Source of the DNA: Pseudomonas quebecensis
GTDB taxonomy: Bacteria > Pseudomonadota > Gammaproteobacteria > Pseudomonadales > Pseudomonadaceae
Direction: 5' to 3'
DNA: 64,000 nucleotides
NCBI RefSeq assembly: GCF_026410085.1
Contig: NZ_CP112866.1
Span: 1,178,001-1,242,000 of the forward strand
Part shown: piece after piece, positions 51,344 through 60,208 of the stretch
Layout of the letters: each line of letters starts with the position of its first letter
Numbering within the stretch: position 1 is the first letter of the stretch
Program-made: the position numbers and the translations under genes
Notes under the pieces: model-generated
The model's database searches: none
What the model was told of the DNA's origin: nothing
What the model saw: the letters and a program-made list of their open reading frames with translations, nothing else

Positions 51344-52078
51344 TTAGGCTTTGCTGATGATATTCCCGGCGTGCAGCCCGCATTCTTTCTGCGTGGCTTC
51401 TTCCCACCACCAACGGCCTTCGCGTTCGTGTTGGTTCGGTAACACCGGGCGGGTGCATGGCTCGCAGCCGATGCTGATAAAGCCGCGTTCGTGCAGGCTG
51501 TTGTAAGGCAGCTCCAGCATGCGGATGTAGCCCCAGATTTCTTCGCTGCTCATCTGCGCCAGCGGGTTGAACTTGTACAAGGTGCGTTCCGGGGTGGAAA
51601 ACGCTGTGTCGATTTCCAGCACCGCCACCTGGCTGCGAGTGCCGGGGCTCTGGTCGCGGCGTTGGCCGGTGGCCCAGGCGCTGACGCCGGCGAGTTTGCG
51701 GCGCAACGGCTCGATCTTGCGGATACCGCAGCACTCGCCGTGACCGTCCTTATAGAAGCTGAACAGCCCCTTTTCCTTGACGAAAGGTTCCAGCTTGGTC
51801 TGGTCGGGCGAGATCAGTTCGATGTCGATCTTGTAGAACTCACGGACCTGTTCGATAAACCGGTAGGTCTCCGGATGGAGGCGACCGGTGTCGAGGCTGA
51901 ACACCTTGACGTTTTTGTTCAGCTTCCAGGCCATGTCCACCAGCACCACATCCTCGGCACCGCTGAAAGAGATCCACAGGTCGTCGCCGAACTGGCTGAA
52001 CGCCAGTTTGAGGATGTCCTGGGCGGATTTGTTGGCGTAAGTCGCGGCGAGTCCAACGACGTCGAAGGCTTGGTTCAT
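51344..52078 (-). CDS. cysH: Assimilatory adenylylsulfate (APS) reductase
   Basis: Reduces APS to sulfite with thioredoxin in cysteine synthesis (244 aa). It has the PAPS-reductase fold ([20 protein letters not shown]), 4Fe-4S ligands in [16 protein letters not shown] and GCEPCTRPV, which distinguish APS from PAPS reductases, and the catalytic Cys in the C-terminal ECGLHAG. ATG 52078 has AGGAA 8 nt upstream; GTG 52084 is alternative. Divergent from thrH, as in other pseudomonads. Confidence 0.95.
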   Translation of the reverse strand: MNQAFDVVGLAATYANKSAQDILKLAFSQFGDDLWISFSGAEDVVLVDMAWKLNKNVKVFSLDTGRLHPETYRFIEQVREFYKIDIELISPDQTKLEPFVKEKGLFSFYKDGHGECCGIRKIEPLRRKLAGVSAWATGQRRDQSPGTRSQVAVLEIDTAFSTPERTLYKFNPLAQMSSEEIWGYIRMLELPYNSLHERGFISIGCEPCTRPVLPNQHEREGRWWWEEATQKECGLHAGNIISKA

Positions 52079-52229
52079 CAGCACGGTTCCTGCAGGTCAG
52101 TGGCGCTGAGCGCTCTATAGGTGGGCGATGGTACCAAAAACCGTCCTGCGTTGCGGCCACGGGCTTGAATCGCTAGAGTTCGGCAGCCCTTTTGTTCGCT
52201 CAACCAATAACACCAATATGGAGTGTCTT

Positions 52230-52847
52230 GTGGAAATCGCCTGCCTTGACCTGGAAGGGGTGCTGGTGCCGGAAATCTGGATCGCCTTCGCCGAAAAAAC
52301 CGGCATCGAATCCCTGCGGGCCACCACCCGGGACATTCCCGACTACGATGTGCTGATGAAACAGCGCCTGCGCATTCTCGACGAACACGGCCTGAAACTC
52401 GCCGATATCCAGGCAGTGATCGCCACCCTCAAGCCGCTGGAGGGCGCCGTCGAGTTCGTCAACTGGCTGCGCGAACGCTTCCAGGTGGTGATCCTGTCCG
52501 ACACCTTCTATGAATTTTCCCAGCCGCTGATGCGCCAGCTGGGTTTCCCGACCTTGCTGTGCCACCGCCTCATCACCGACGAGACCGATCGCGTGGTGAG
52601 CTACCAACTGCGCCAGAAAGACCCCAAGCGCCAATCGGTACTGGCCTTCAAGAGCCTGTACTACCGCGTGATCGCCGCCGGCGATTCCTACAATGACACC
52701 ACTATGTTGGGCGAGGCTGACCAGGGGATTTTGTTCCATGCGCCGGACAATGTGATCCGCGAATTCCCGCAGTTTCCGGCGGTGCATACGTTCGAGGCGT
52801 TGAAGCAGGAATTTATCAAGGCGTCGAATCGGTCGTTGAGTCTTTAA
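52230..52847 (+). CDS. thrH: Phosphoserine phosphatase / homoserine phosphotransferase ThrH
   Basis: HAD-fold enzyme (205 aa) that dephosphorylates phosphoserine and can move phosphate to homoserine. It begins VEIACLDLEGVLVPEIWIAF (Asp nucleophile DLEG instead of DxD) and has VILSDTFYEFSQPLMRQLGF and AAGDSYNDTTMLGEA. The GTG at 52230 gives exactly the usual 205-residue length and has GGAGTG 7 nt upstream; the in-frame ATG upstream adds unconserved residues. Confidence 0.95.
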   Translation: MEIACLDLEGVLVPEIWIAFAEKTGIESLRATTRDIPDYDVLMKQRLRILDEHGLKLADIQAVIATLKPLEGAVEFVNWLRERFQVVILSDTFYEFSQPLMRQLGFPTLLCHRLITDETDRVVSYQLRQKDPKRQSVLAFKSLYYRVIAAGDSYNDTTMLGEADQGILFHAPDNVIREFPQFPAVHTFEALKQEFIKASNRSLSL

Positions 52848-52867
52848 AGCTTTCAGCGCTACTGAGG

Positions 52868-52895
52868 GCCCCATCGGTGCAAGCCACGATGGGGC
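52868..52895. terminator. Bidirectional hairpin between thrH and higA
   Basis: GCCCCATCG and CGATGGGGC flank a 10-nt loop in the convergent intergenic space; there is no T-tract, so termination strength is uncertain. Confidence 0.4.
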
Positions 52896-52913
52896 GCAGG
52901 TTAAGCCTGAGCC

Positions 52914-53270
52914 TCAATTGCCTGCCAGCAAGCTTTCATAAGGAATGCGCAGGCCTTCATGTAGGCGTTTGATCATCGACAAACTCAACTTGCGCTTGTG
53001 ATTCAGCACTTCGGAAACACGCCCGCTCGTACCAATGAAAGGCTCAAGATCGCGGGCTGTCATGCCCAACTGCTCCATGCGGAATTTAATCGCTTCCACT
53101 GGATCCGACCCAGGCATCGGGAAGTGTTCGGCCTCGTATTTCTCGATCAAGATGGCCAGGATCTCCAGTTCATCACCTTCGGGCGAGCCGGCTTCTGCGC
53201 CCCATAGCTGCTCGACGCGTGCGAGCGCGGCGGTCAGGTCTTCCTGACTATGAATGGGTTTGATGTTCAT
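52914..53270 (-). CDS. HigA-type antitoxin
   Basis: 118-aa XRE-like antitoxin. The N-terminal part (MNIKPIHSQEDLTAALARVE ... DELEILAILIEKYE) and the helix-turn-helix (MTARDLEPFIGTSGRVSEVLNHKRKLSLSMI in pieces) match the HigA group paired with HigB toxins. Its ATG overlaps the toxin stop by one base (TGATG). It is expected to neutralise the toxin and repress the operon. Confidence 0.9.
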   Translation of the reverse strand: MNIKPIHSQEDLTAALARVEQLWGAEAGSPEGDELEILAILIEKYEAEHFPMPGSDPVEAIKFRMEQLGMTARDLEPFIGTSGRVSEVLNHKRKLSLSMIKRLHEGLRIPYESLLAGN

Positions 53271-53572
53271 CAGATGGCCTCCGCATTGATCTGATCGTAG
53301 TGCGCATGGGTTCCCACGAAACGTATGAAGCCAAGTTGTCGCTGATAATCGATAGCCATGATCACTCGATACTTATTGCCGCCCACGTTAAATACAACTC
53401 TGCCACTCTTCAGAATGCTTGCCGTCCTGAGCTGTGCTTTCAGCGCTTGCGGTGTCGGATAAATGGCCTGTTCCATGTGGCGATACCATTCGGTGAGGGG
53501 GGCTTTTGCATCGGTATGAGCGGGATGGCTTTCCCAGAATGTTCGCAGGGTGGACCGCGCAATTATTCTCAT
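53270..53572 (-). CDS. HigB-type mRNA interferase toxin
   Basis: 100-aa toxin of the HigB (PF09907-like) family: MRIIARSTLRTFWESHPAHT at the start and VFNVGGNKYRVIMAIDYQRQ and RFVGTHAHYDQINAE near the end, with conserved Asn-Lys-Tyr-Arg. The toxin gene comes first and the antitoxin second, the inverse order usual for higBA. The upstream frame to 53647 is not used because the family starts at this Met. Confidence 0.9.
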   Translation of the reverse strand: MRIIARSTLRTFWESHPAHTDAKAPLTEWYRHMEQAIYPTPQALKAQLRTASILKSGRVVFNVGGNKYRVIMAIDYQRQLGFIRFVGTHAHYDQINAEAI

Positions 53573-53758
53573 CGCCGCGTCCTCCCAATTTGGGAGATGA
53601 TAGGTGCGGTCAAGGGGATATGCAAACGAGGAAATGATTTCTGGCAAGCAGACAGTCGCTTCATGTGGTCCTTCACAACCGGCGGTGGATAGTCAGATTT
53701 GGAACCTATCCTCCCCCTCGAACCCAGTCCAGCGCGGTTCTGATTCAGGCTTTTTCCA

Positions 53759-53780
53759 GTGGGAGAGGGCTTGCCCCCAG
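53759..53780. repeat. Solitary REP half
   Basis: GTGGGAGAGGGCTTGCCCCC, a single REP with no inverted partner, 16 bp from the pabB stop. Confidence 0.7.
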
Positions 53781-53795
53781 TCGACTCCCCAGCCT

Positions 53796-55139
53796 CTACA
53801 ACCCTTCCAACGTCCGCAACAACACCGCCACCTTTGTCAACGACTCCTGATACTCCGCCTCCCACTGCGAGTCCGCCACGATCCCGCCCCCGCCCCAGCA
53901 GCACACTTGCCCGTCCTTGACCAACAGGCTGCGGATGGCAATCGAGCTGTCCATCTCGCCGCGTACGTCCAGGTACATCAGCGAGCCGCAGTACAGGCCG
54001 CGCCGGGTCGGTTCCAGTTCATCGATGATCTGCATGGCGCGGATTTTCGGCGCGCCGGTGATGGAGCCGCCGGGGAAGCTGCCGGCGATCAGGTCCAGGG
54101 CGTCCTTGTCGTCGGCGAGGGTGCCGATGACGCTGCTCACCAGGTGGTGCACGTTGGGGTAGCTTTCCAGGCTGAACAGCTGCGGCACGCTGACCGAACC
54201 GGTGCGGCAAGTACGGCCCAGGTCGTTGCGCAGCAGGTCGACGATCATCAGGTTTTCCGCGCGATCCTTGGGGCTGGCCAGCAGCTCCGCGGCGTGGGCG
54301 GCGTCTTCTTCGGGTGTGTGGCCGCGCGGGCGGGTGCCTTTGATCGGGCGGGTTTCGACCCGGCGCTCGCTGATGTGCACGAAACGTTCCGGCGACAGAC
54401 TCAGCACCGCGCCCTGGTCGGGCAGGCTCTGGAACCCGGAAAACGGTGTCGGGCAGGCTTCGCGCAACGCGCAGTAAGCGGCCCAGGGATCGCCGCTGCA
54501 CGGCGCGCGAAAGCGCTGGGAGAAATTGACCTGGTAGCAGTCGCCGGCCTGGATATAGTCCTGGATGCGCACGATGGCCTGGCGGTACGCCTGCGCTGTG
54601 ATATCCGGCGTCATCGGCCCCTGGAGCCCGAAGGTGGCCGAAGTGGCGACGGGCGCTTGAGTGAACTGCGCCATTAACCGTTGCCGTTCGCTGTCGATCA
54701 GGGCCGGATGAAACACCAATTGGCTGGTCTGCGCCTGGTGATCACTGACCAGCGCCCAGGCATACAGGCCCAAGCGTGCATCCGGCAGATGCAGATCGTC
54801 TACCGCCAGGGTCGGCATCTGCTCCAGATGCCGGCCGAAGTCGTAACTCAAATAGCCGATCAAACCGCCGGCAAACGGCAGGTCATATCCTGCCGGCAGG
54901 TCGGCCTTACCCAACTGCGTAAGGTTTTCCCGCAGGCGTTGCAGGAAATGCTCACCACTTTCGTCAGGCGATACCGTCAACGTGGTTTCCGGCCAGGCGC
55001 TGAGCAGGTCATAGCGGCCGCGGTCGGCCGTCGGGCGGCCGCTGTCGAGCAGCACTGCGCCGGGGGCGTGGCGAATCGCCGCGAAATACTCAGCGGGGTT
55101 GGCCCGGTAGGGCAGCGGATAAACGGTGCAGGTCGACAT
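53796..55139 (-). CDS. pabB: Aminodeoxychorismate synthase component I
   Basis: Makes 4-amino-4-deoxychorismate from chorismate and ammonia for folate synthesis (447 aa). The N-terminal domain has FAGGLIGYLSYDFGRHLEQM. The catalytic chorismate-binding domain has YQVNFSQRF, FSGFQSLPDQGAVLSLSPER, ETRPIKGTRPRG (PIKGT lysine), NLMIVDLLRNDLGRTC and PGGSITGAPKIRAM. The motif set favours PabB over TrpE. It needs a glutaminase partner (PabA/TrpG) encoded elsewhere. Confidence 0.93.
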   Translation of the reverse strand: MSTCTVYPLPYRANPAEYFAAIRHAPGAVLLDSGRPTADRGRYDLLSAWPETTLTVSPDESGEHFLQRLRENLTQLGKADLPAGYDLPFAGGLIGYLSYDFGRHLEQMPTLAVDDLHLPDARLGLYAWALVSDHQAQTSQLVFHPALIDSERQRLMAQFTQAPVATSATFGLQGPMTPDITAQAYRQAIVRIQDYIQAGDCYQVNFSQRFRAPCSGDPWAAYCALREACPTPFSGFQSLPDQGAVLSLSPERFVHISERRVETRPIKGTRPRGHTPEEDAAHAAELLASPKDRAENLMIVDLLRNDLGRTCRTGSVSVPQLFSLESYPNVHHLVSSVIGTLADDKDALDLIAGSFPGGSITGAPKIRAMQIIDELEPTRRGLYCGSLMYLDVRGEMDSSIAIRSLLVKDGQVCCWGGGGIVADSQWEAEYQESLTKVAVLLRTLEGL

Positions 55140-55237
55140 GCGGGGTGGATCAGCCAGGACGCGGGGGAGGGGATTGTAGTCCCCTGTAGGATTTGCTCCT
55201 AGAGGGGATGTCGGGGATAGACAGTTCGAAGGCCGGA

Positions 55238-56224
55238 TCAGCCTTCAACGGGCGGAATATGGCCGAACATCGCCTGCACGAACTTCACCCGCTCTTCCAC
55301 GGTTTCCGTCACGCCGGCAGCCTTCAGTTCTTCCAGCCGCGCCTCTACCGCATGGGTACGCAAGGTCAGGCCGCAGTCGTTGGCGATCTGGATATTCAGC
55401 CCCGGCCTTGCATTCAGCTCCAGGATCAGCGGGCCTTTTTCCTGGTCGAGCACCATGTCCACGCCGATATAGCCCAGCCCGCACAGTTCATAGCAGCCCG
55501 CCGCGAGCTTCATGAAGCCGTCCCAGTTGGGCAGTTGCACGCCGTCCACCGCGTTGGTGGTGTCGGGGTGTTTGGTAATGATGTTGTTCAGCCAGGTGCC
55601 GCGCAGGGTCAGGCCGGTGGCCAGGTCGACGCCCACGCCGATTGCGCCTTGGTGCAGGTTGGCCTTGCCGCCGGACTGCCGGGTCGGCAGGCGCAGCATG
55701 GCCATCACCGGGTAACCCATCAGCACGATGATGCGGATGTCCGGCACGCCTTCGTAACTGATGCTTTTGAAGATCTGGTCGGGCACCACGCGGTATTCGA
55801 TCAGCGCGCGGTCGCGGTGGCCGCCCAGGGAGTACAGCCCGGTGAGAATGCTGGAAATCTGATGTTCGATCTCCTCGTGGCTGATGATCTTGCCGGACAC
55901 CGTGCGGTAGCGCCCTTCAAAGCGGTCGGCCACCACCAGGATGCCGTCACCGCCGGCGCCCTGGGCCGGCTTGATCACGAAATCGCTGCGCCCGCCGATG
56001 ATCTCGTCGAGCTTGTCGATTTCCTTTTCGGTGGAGATCACCCCGTACATTTCCGGCACATGGATGCCGGCCGCCAGCGCCCGTTCCTTGGTGATGATCT
56101 TGTCATCCACGATCGGGTAGAGGCTGCGCTTGTTGTACTTGAGCACGTAGTCGGCATTACGCCGGTTGATGCCCATGATCCCCCGCGCCTCCAGGGCTTT
56201 CCAGGTCTTCCAGAAGCCGAACAT
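55238..56224 (-). CDS. Alpha-L-glutamate ligase-like ATP-grasp protein
   Basis: 328-aa ATP-grasp ligase of the RimK-like group: MGINRRNADYVLKYNKRSLY, KPAQGAGGDGILVV for nucleotide binding, and IGVDMVLDQEKGPLILELNA (metal-binding Glu/Asn). Members add an amino acid such as glutamate to a carboxylate. Third gene of the operon with the transglutaminase-7TM protein and the retropepsin-like protease; it overlaps the former by 1 nt. Substrate unknown. Confidence 0.9.
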   Translation of the reverse strand: MFGFWKTWKALEARGIMGINRRNADYVLKYNKRSLYPIVDDKIITKERALAAGIHVPEMYGVISTEKEIDKLDEIIGGRSDFVIKPAQGAGGDGILVVADRFEGRYRTVSGKIISHEEIEHQISSILTGLYSLGGHRDRALIEYRVVPDQIFKSISYEGVPDIRIIVLMGYPVMAMLRLPTRQSGGKANLHQGAIGVGVDLATGLTLRGTWLNNIITKHPDTTNAVDGVQLPNWDGFMKLAAGCYELCGLGYIGVDMVLDQEKGPLILELNARPGLNIQIANDCGLTLRTHAVEARLEELKAAGVTETVEERVKFVQAMFGHIPPVEG

Positions 56225-57756
56225 TACGAATCAGCCTTGAGGAAGGCCTTGAACCGCACCAGTTCGGTCAGGCGATAGCCGCGATAACGACCCATGGCCA
56301 GCATGAAGCCCACCAGGATCAGCAGGATCGCCGGGAAGGTGAACACAAAGTAGATCAGCTCCGGCACGCTCATGATGATGTGTGCCAGGGACGCAGCGAA
56401 CAGCGTACCGATCGCCACTTTCAGGGCATGGCTGGCGCCGCGTTCTTCCCAGGTAATCGACAGGCGTTCAATGGTCATGGTCAGGATCACCATCGGGAAC
56501 AGCGCCACCGACAAGCCGCGCTCCAGCCCCAACTTATGACTGAACAGGCTGATCGCGGCGATCAACACCACCACAAACGTCAGCACCACCGACAGCCTCG
56601 GCAGCATCTGCAGTTTCAAGTGTTCCAGGTACGAGCGCAGGGACAGCCCCAGCGCGGTGATGATGGTGAACAACACAATTCCGAAGCCCAGCTGTGTTTC
56701 ACGGAACGCCAGGGCGATCAGCACCGGGGTGAAGGTGCCCAGGGTCTGCAGGCCGATCAGGTTGCGCAGGATCAGGATCACCAGCACGCCGATCGGGATC
56801 ATCACCATGATCATGAAGGTCTGCTGGGTCTGCAGCGGCAGGCCGTACAGCGAGTATTCGAGGAAATTGGCGTCGGTGTTTTCGTCGGTCAGCTTGGCCA
56901 GGCGAATCGCGTTCATTTCGCTGTTGTTGAGGCTGAAGGTGACCATGGCTTTCTTGCCGCCATCGACGGTGATCAGGTTTTCATCGCCGGTCCACCACAG
57001 CAGGCGGTCGGCGGGCAGGCCCGGTTCGCCGGTTTCCGGGTTGAAGTACAGCCAGTCGTTGCCATTGAAGCTGCGCAGCCACAGTTCCGGGGTTTGCGGT
57101 TGGTCGGCGACCAGGCGGATGGTGTGGACTTTTTCCACCGGCACGTGGGCGATGGACAGCAGCAACTCGACGATCTTGGCTTTGTGCGGCGTCGAGGGGT
57201 CGCCCGCCAGCAGCAGCTTCACATTGTCATCGTTGAGGTTATTGGTGCGCTTGATGGCTTCGGTGATAAAGGTCTCGACGTCGGCCGAGTGCTGGCGGAT
57301 CGGCGCCAGCAGGGCTTCGGCGGCGATTTTTTCCGGGCCTTCCACGGCGATGCTGTCACGGAAGGTCGGGCCTTTGATCTTGGCTTTTTCGCCGCTGTAG
57401 CGCTTGGTCAGCACCAGGCGGTAATACAGGGTCTGGTTGCCCTTGGCCCGGCGCGCCGACCAGGTGACCTTGCGATTGCCGTCGATGCGGTTGACGCTCA
57501 CCCCGTAGTTATTGGAGATGAAGCTCTCATTGAGACTGACGAAGTCACGGCTCAACGGCGGCACGAACATCTGGATCTTGACCGGGTCCTTGGGGCTGGC
57601 GACGAACTCGACCTTGGCGTCGATGTTCCACAGGTCATCCGTGGCGTCCTCGGTCACGGGGATCCCCAGCACGAAGATCTGGTAGGCGGTGACCGAAATG
57701 CCCAGCACCACCAGAAGGGTGATGAGGATTTTCAGGTGCAGGGTCAGAGAGCGCAT
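56224..57756 (-). CDS. Inactive-transglutaminase/7TM membrane protein (UUP1 family)
   Basis: 510-aa protein. An N-terminal helix (ILITLLVVLGISVTAYQIFV), a periplasmic region ending in a transglutaminase-like domain (residues about 150-280, lacking the Cys-His-Asp triad: Cys is absent) and seven C-terminal helices (MIMVMIPIGVLVILILRNLI, GIVLFTIITALGLSLRSYLE, and others). It joins an ATP-grasp ligase and a protease into a conserved operon and probably senses periplasmic material. Role not established. Confidence 0.9.
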   Translation of the reverse strand: MRSLTLHLKILITLLVVLGISVTAYQIFVLGIPVTEDATDDLWNIDAKVEFVASPKDPVKIQMFVPPLSRDFVSLNESFISNNYGVSVNRIDGNRKVTWSARRAKGNQTLYYRLVLTKRYSGEKAKIKGPTFRDSIAVEGPEKIAAEALLAPIRQHSADVETFITEAIKRTNNLNDDNVKLLLAGDPSTPHKAKIVELLLSIAHVPVEKVHTIRLVADQPQTPELWLRSFNGNDWLYFNPETGEPGLPADRLLWWTGDENLITVDGGKKAMVTFSLNNSEMNAIRLAKLTDENTDANFLEYSLYGLPLQTQQTFMIMVMIPIGVLVILILRNLIGLQTLGTFTPVLIALAFRETQLGFGIVLFTIITALGLSLRSYLEHLKLQMLPRLSVVLTFVVVLIAAISLFSHKLGLERGLSVALFPMVILTMTIERLSITWEERGASHALKVAIGTLFAASLAHIIMSVPELIYFVFTFPAILLILVGFMLAMGRYRGYRLTELVRFKAFLKADS

Positions 57757-57761
57757 TCGGT

Positions 57762-58298
57762 TTACTCGGCGGTATGAGCGTCGGCGGCGCAGGCAGGTTT
57801 GCCTGCTGCATATTTAAGACTGGGGTCGACCAGCGCATCAAAGCGTTTGAGCGCTTCGGAGCCGATCAGCAGCGGATATTGGAAAGCGCTGCGGTCAGTC
57901 AAGTTCACTTCTATGCTGCGTAAAGCGGTGCCCATGCAGATATCCAGGGCAATCACCGGGCGGGCGGTGTAGTTCTTGTCCTCATCGGGGTCGTAGTCAC
58001 CGGCGCGGCGCTTGATCTTGCTGACGCGGGCCAGGGGGCGTTCGATGGGGTGGGAATGGGCGGTGTCGATGGCCAGGTAGAAGCGCACCCAGGATTCGCC
58101 GTTGCGTTTGAAACGCTTGATATCGCGGGCGCTGAGGGAGGCGGTCTTGGCACCGGTGTCCAATTTGGCGGCGACTTCCAGGTCGATACCGGCCAATTGG
58201 GCATATTCGTTGAGGCCATACACGGTCTTCTCGGCGGCGGCGCCAAGGCTCGGGATGGACAACAGGCAAAACATTAGGGGGAGGGGCTTGAGTCTCAT
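57762..58298 (-). CDS. Retropepsin-like / ATP-dependent zinc protease family protein
   Basis: 178-aa secreted protein with a signal peptide (MRLKPLPLMFCLLSIPSLGA). The retropepsin-type motif is KLDTGAKTASLSA (Asp-Thr-Gly), with RVSKIKRRAGDYDPDEDK and LNLTDRSAFQYPLLIGSEAL-like segments later. The family (PF05618) was named a zinc protease but has a pepsin-like fold. First gene of the three-gene operon, 5 bp before the 7TM gene. Acts in the periplasm. Confidence 0.88.
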   Translation of the reverse strand: MRLKPLPLMFCLLSIPSLGAAAEKTVYGLNEYAQLAGIDLEVAAKLDTGAKTASLSARDIKRFKRNGESWVRFYLAIDTAHSHPIERPLARVSKIKRRAGDYDPDEDKNYTARPVIALDICMGTALRSIEVNLTDRSAFQYPLLIGSEALKRFDALVDPSLKYAAGKPACAADAHTAE

Positions 58299-58481
58299 AG
58301 ATCCTGACGCGGTGCAGTGCGATGTTCATTCATGGCGACTGGCATGACTGCGCAATCTCTGGTGCGCCGTTTCATCAAGCGATGTCAGGCAAAGGCGGCG
58401 GGCATTCTAGCATGATGCTTTTCTGGCGCCAGCGCTGGCAGCCGGCCATGCTCCTAAGCGACGCGTCGAGGTTATTAGACG

Positions 58482-58570
58482 ATTGTCGACAATATGCATT
58501 TATTCTTTGACTAAACGTGATTGATTGGCTAGTTTTTGCCGCATTGGTTTTCAAGGTGTCGACAATATGC
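58482..58570 (+). promoter_or_regulatory. Two operators flanking the promoter of the methylcitrate regulator gene
   Basis: TGTCGACAATATGC occurs at 58484-58497 and 58557-58570, 73 bp apart (about seven helical turns). The first is part of the palindrome ATTGTCGACAAT (58482-58493); the second runs into the start codon (the ATG is in the repeat). Between them are TTGACT (58507-58512) and TAGTTT (58530-58535), a 17-nt spaced candidate promoter. The arrangement suggests autoregulation by looping or blocking. Confidence 0.75.
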
Positions 58571-59277
58571 CGGTTCAATCAGAACTTCCGACGGTGGCGT
58601 CAGACGAGTCCCAAACGATGTCGGAGAACGTCTTTCGGCGGATCCAGGCAGCCATCGTCAAAGGTGAGATCGCCCCCGGCAGCAAGATTTCCGAACCGGA
58701 GCTGGCGCGCACCTACGGCATCAGCCGTGGCCCGCTGCGTGAAGCGATCCACCGCCTGGAAGGCCAGCGCCTGCTGGTGCGGGTGCCGCACGTAGGCGCG
58801 CGGGTGGTTTCGCTCAGCCATGCCGAGCTGATCGAACTGTACGAAATCCGCGAATCCCTGGAAGGCATGGCCTGTCGCCTGGCCGCCGAGCGCATGACCG
58901 ATGCCGAGATTGAAGAGCTGCGCCAGGTGCTGCACACCCATGAGCGGGACGCGGCGTTCCAGGCCGGTGTCGGCTACTACCAGCAGGAAGGCGACTTCGA
59001 CTTTCATTACCGCATCATTCAAGGCGCGGGCAACCGCACGCTTACCCAGATGCTCTGCGGCGAGCTGTACCAGTTGGTGCGCATGTACCGCATCCAGTTC
59101 TCCACCACGCCCAACCGCCCCCGCCAGGCGTTTGCCGAGCATCACCGCATTCTTGATGCGATTGCCGATCGCGACGGCGAACTGGCCGAGTTATTGATGC
59201 GCCGGCATATCGGCGCTTCCAAACGCAATATTGCCCGTCATTTCCCAGGCGGCGCCCCTGATAGAGGTGAGTCATGA
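58567..59277 (+). CDS. GntR family regulator of the methylcitrate operon
   Basis: 236-aa regulator of the FadR/FCD subfamily: helix-turn-helix [20 protein letters not shown] plus [13 protein letters not shown], then an FCD effector domain ([34 protein letters not shown]). The ATG at 58567 lies inside an operator repeat. It overlaps prpB by ATGA, so it is the first gene of the propionate catabolic operon. The likely effector is a 2-methylcitrate-cycle intermediate. It differs from the sigma-54 PrpR of enterics. Confidence 0.9.
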   Translation: MPVQSELPTVASDESQTMSENVFRRIQAAIVKGEIAPGSKISEPELARTYGISRGPLREAIHRLEGQRLLVRVPHVGARVVSLSHAELIELYEIRESLEGMACRLAAERMTDAEIEELRQVLHTHERDAAFQAGVGYYQQEGDFDFHYRIIQGAGNRTLTQMLCGELYQLVRMYRIQFSTTPNRPRQAFAEHHRILDAIADRDGELAELLMRRHIGASKRNIARHFPGGAPDRGES

Positions 59278-60167
59278 GTTCGAACAACAAAAGCACACCC
59301 GGCCAGCGCTTCCGTGACGCGGTGGCCAGCGAGCACCCGTTGCAGGTCGTCGGCGCGATCAACGCCAACCATGCGCTGTTGGCCAAGCGCGCCGGCTTCA
59401 AGGCCATCTATCTCTCGGGTGGCGGGGTGGCCGCCGGTTCCCTGGGCGTGCCGGACCTGGGTATCACCGGGCTGGACGACGTACTGACCGACGTGCGGCG
59501 CATCACCGACGTGTGCGATTTGCCGCTGTTGGTGGATGTGGACACCGGCTTCGGTTCCTCGGCCTTCAACGTGGCGCGCACGGTCAAGTCGATGATTAAG
59601 TTCGGCGCGGCCGCCATTCATATCGAAGACCAGGTGGGCGCCAAGCGCTGCGGCCATCGTCCGAACAAAGAAATCGTATCCCAGCAGGAAATGGTCGACC
59701 GCATCAAGGCCGCCGTGGACGCGCGCACCGATGACAGTTTCGTGATCATGGCGCGCACCGATGCCCTCGCCGTCGAAGGCCTGGAGTCCGCGCTGGAGCG
59801 TGCCGCCGCGTGCATCGAAGCCGGTGCCGACATGGTGTTCCCGGAAGCGATCACCGAGCTTGAGATGTACAAACTGTTCGCTGCGCGGGTAAAAGCGCCG
59901 ATCCTGGCCAATATCACCGAATTCGGCTCGACCCCGTTGTACACCACCGAACAGTTGAAATCTGCGAATGTTTCCCTGGTGCTGTACCCGCTCTCGGCCT
60001 TTCGCGCCATGAACAAGGCCGCCGAAAACGTGTACACCGCGATCCGTCGCGACGGCACCCAACAGAACGTGATCGACACCATGCAAACGCGCATGGAGCT
60101 TTACGATCGCATCGACTACCACACCTTCGAGCAGAAGCTCGACGCGCTGTTCGCCGCCAAGAAATAA
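59274..60167 (+). CDS. prpB: 2-methylisocitrate lyase
   Basis: Cleaves 2-methylisocitrate to pyruvate and succinate in propionate use (297 aa). It has [54 protein letters not shown] (catalytic KRCGH) and [16 protein letters not shown]. This is the PrpB version of the PEP mutase/isocitrate lyase family. It is the second gene of the operon. Confidence 0.96.
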   Translation: MSSNNKSTPGQRFRDAVASEHPLQVVGAINANHALLAKRAGFKAIYLSGGGVAAGSLGVPDLGITGLDDVLTDVRRITDVCDLPLLVDVDTGFGSSAFNVARTVKSMIKFGAAAIHIEDQVGAKRCGHRPNKEIVSQQEMVDRIKAAVDARTDDSFVIMARTDALAVEGLESALERAAACIEAGADMVFPEAITELEMYKLFAARVKAPILANITEFGSTPLYTTEQLKSANVSLVLYPLSAFRAMNKAAENVYTAIRRDGTQQNVIDTMQTRMELYDRIDYHTFEQKLDALFAAKK

Positions 60168-60208
60168 GCGCAGCGCCTCCCTGATAATTACAAAATTGGA
60201 GAAGAACC

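Noticed and set aside
56380..57777. 465-codon plus-strand frame over the transglutaminase-7TM gene
   Set aside because: Gln/His-rich translation without motifs; the minus-strand product has clear membrane helices and operon context.
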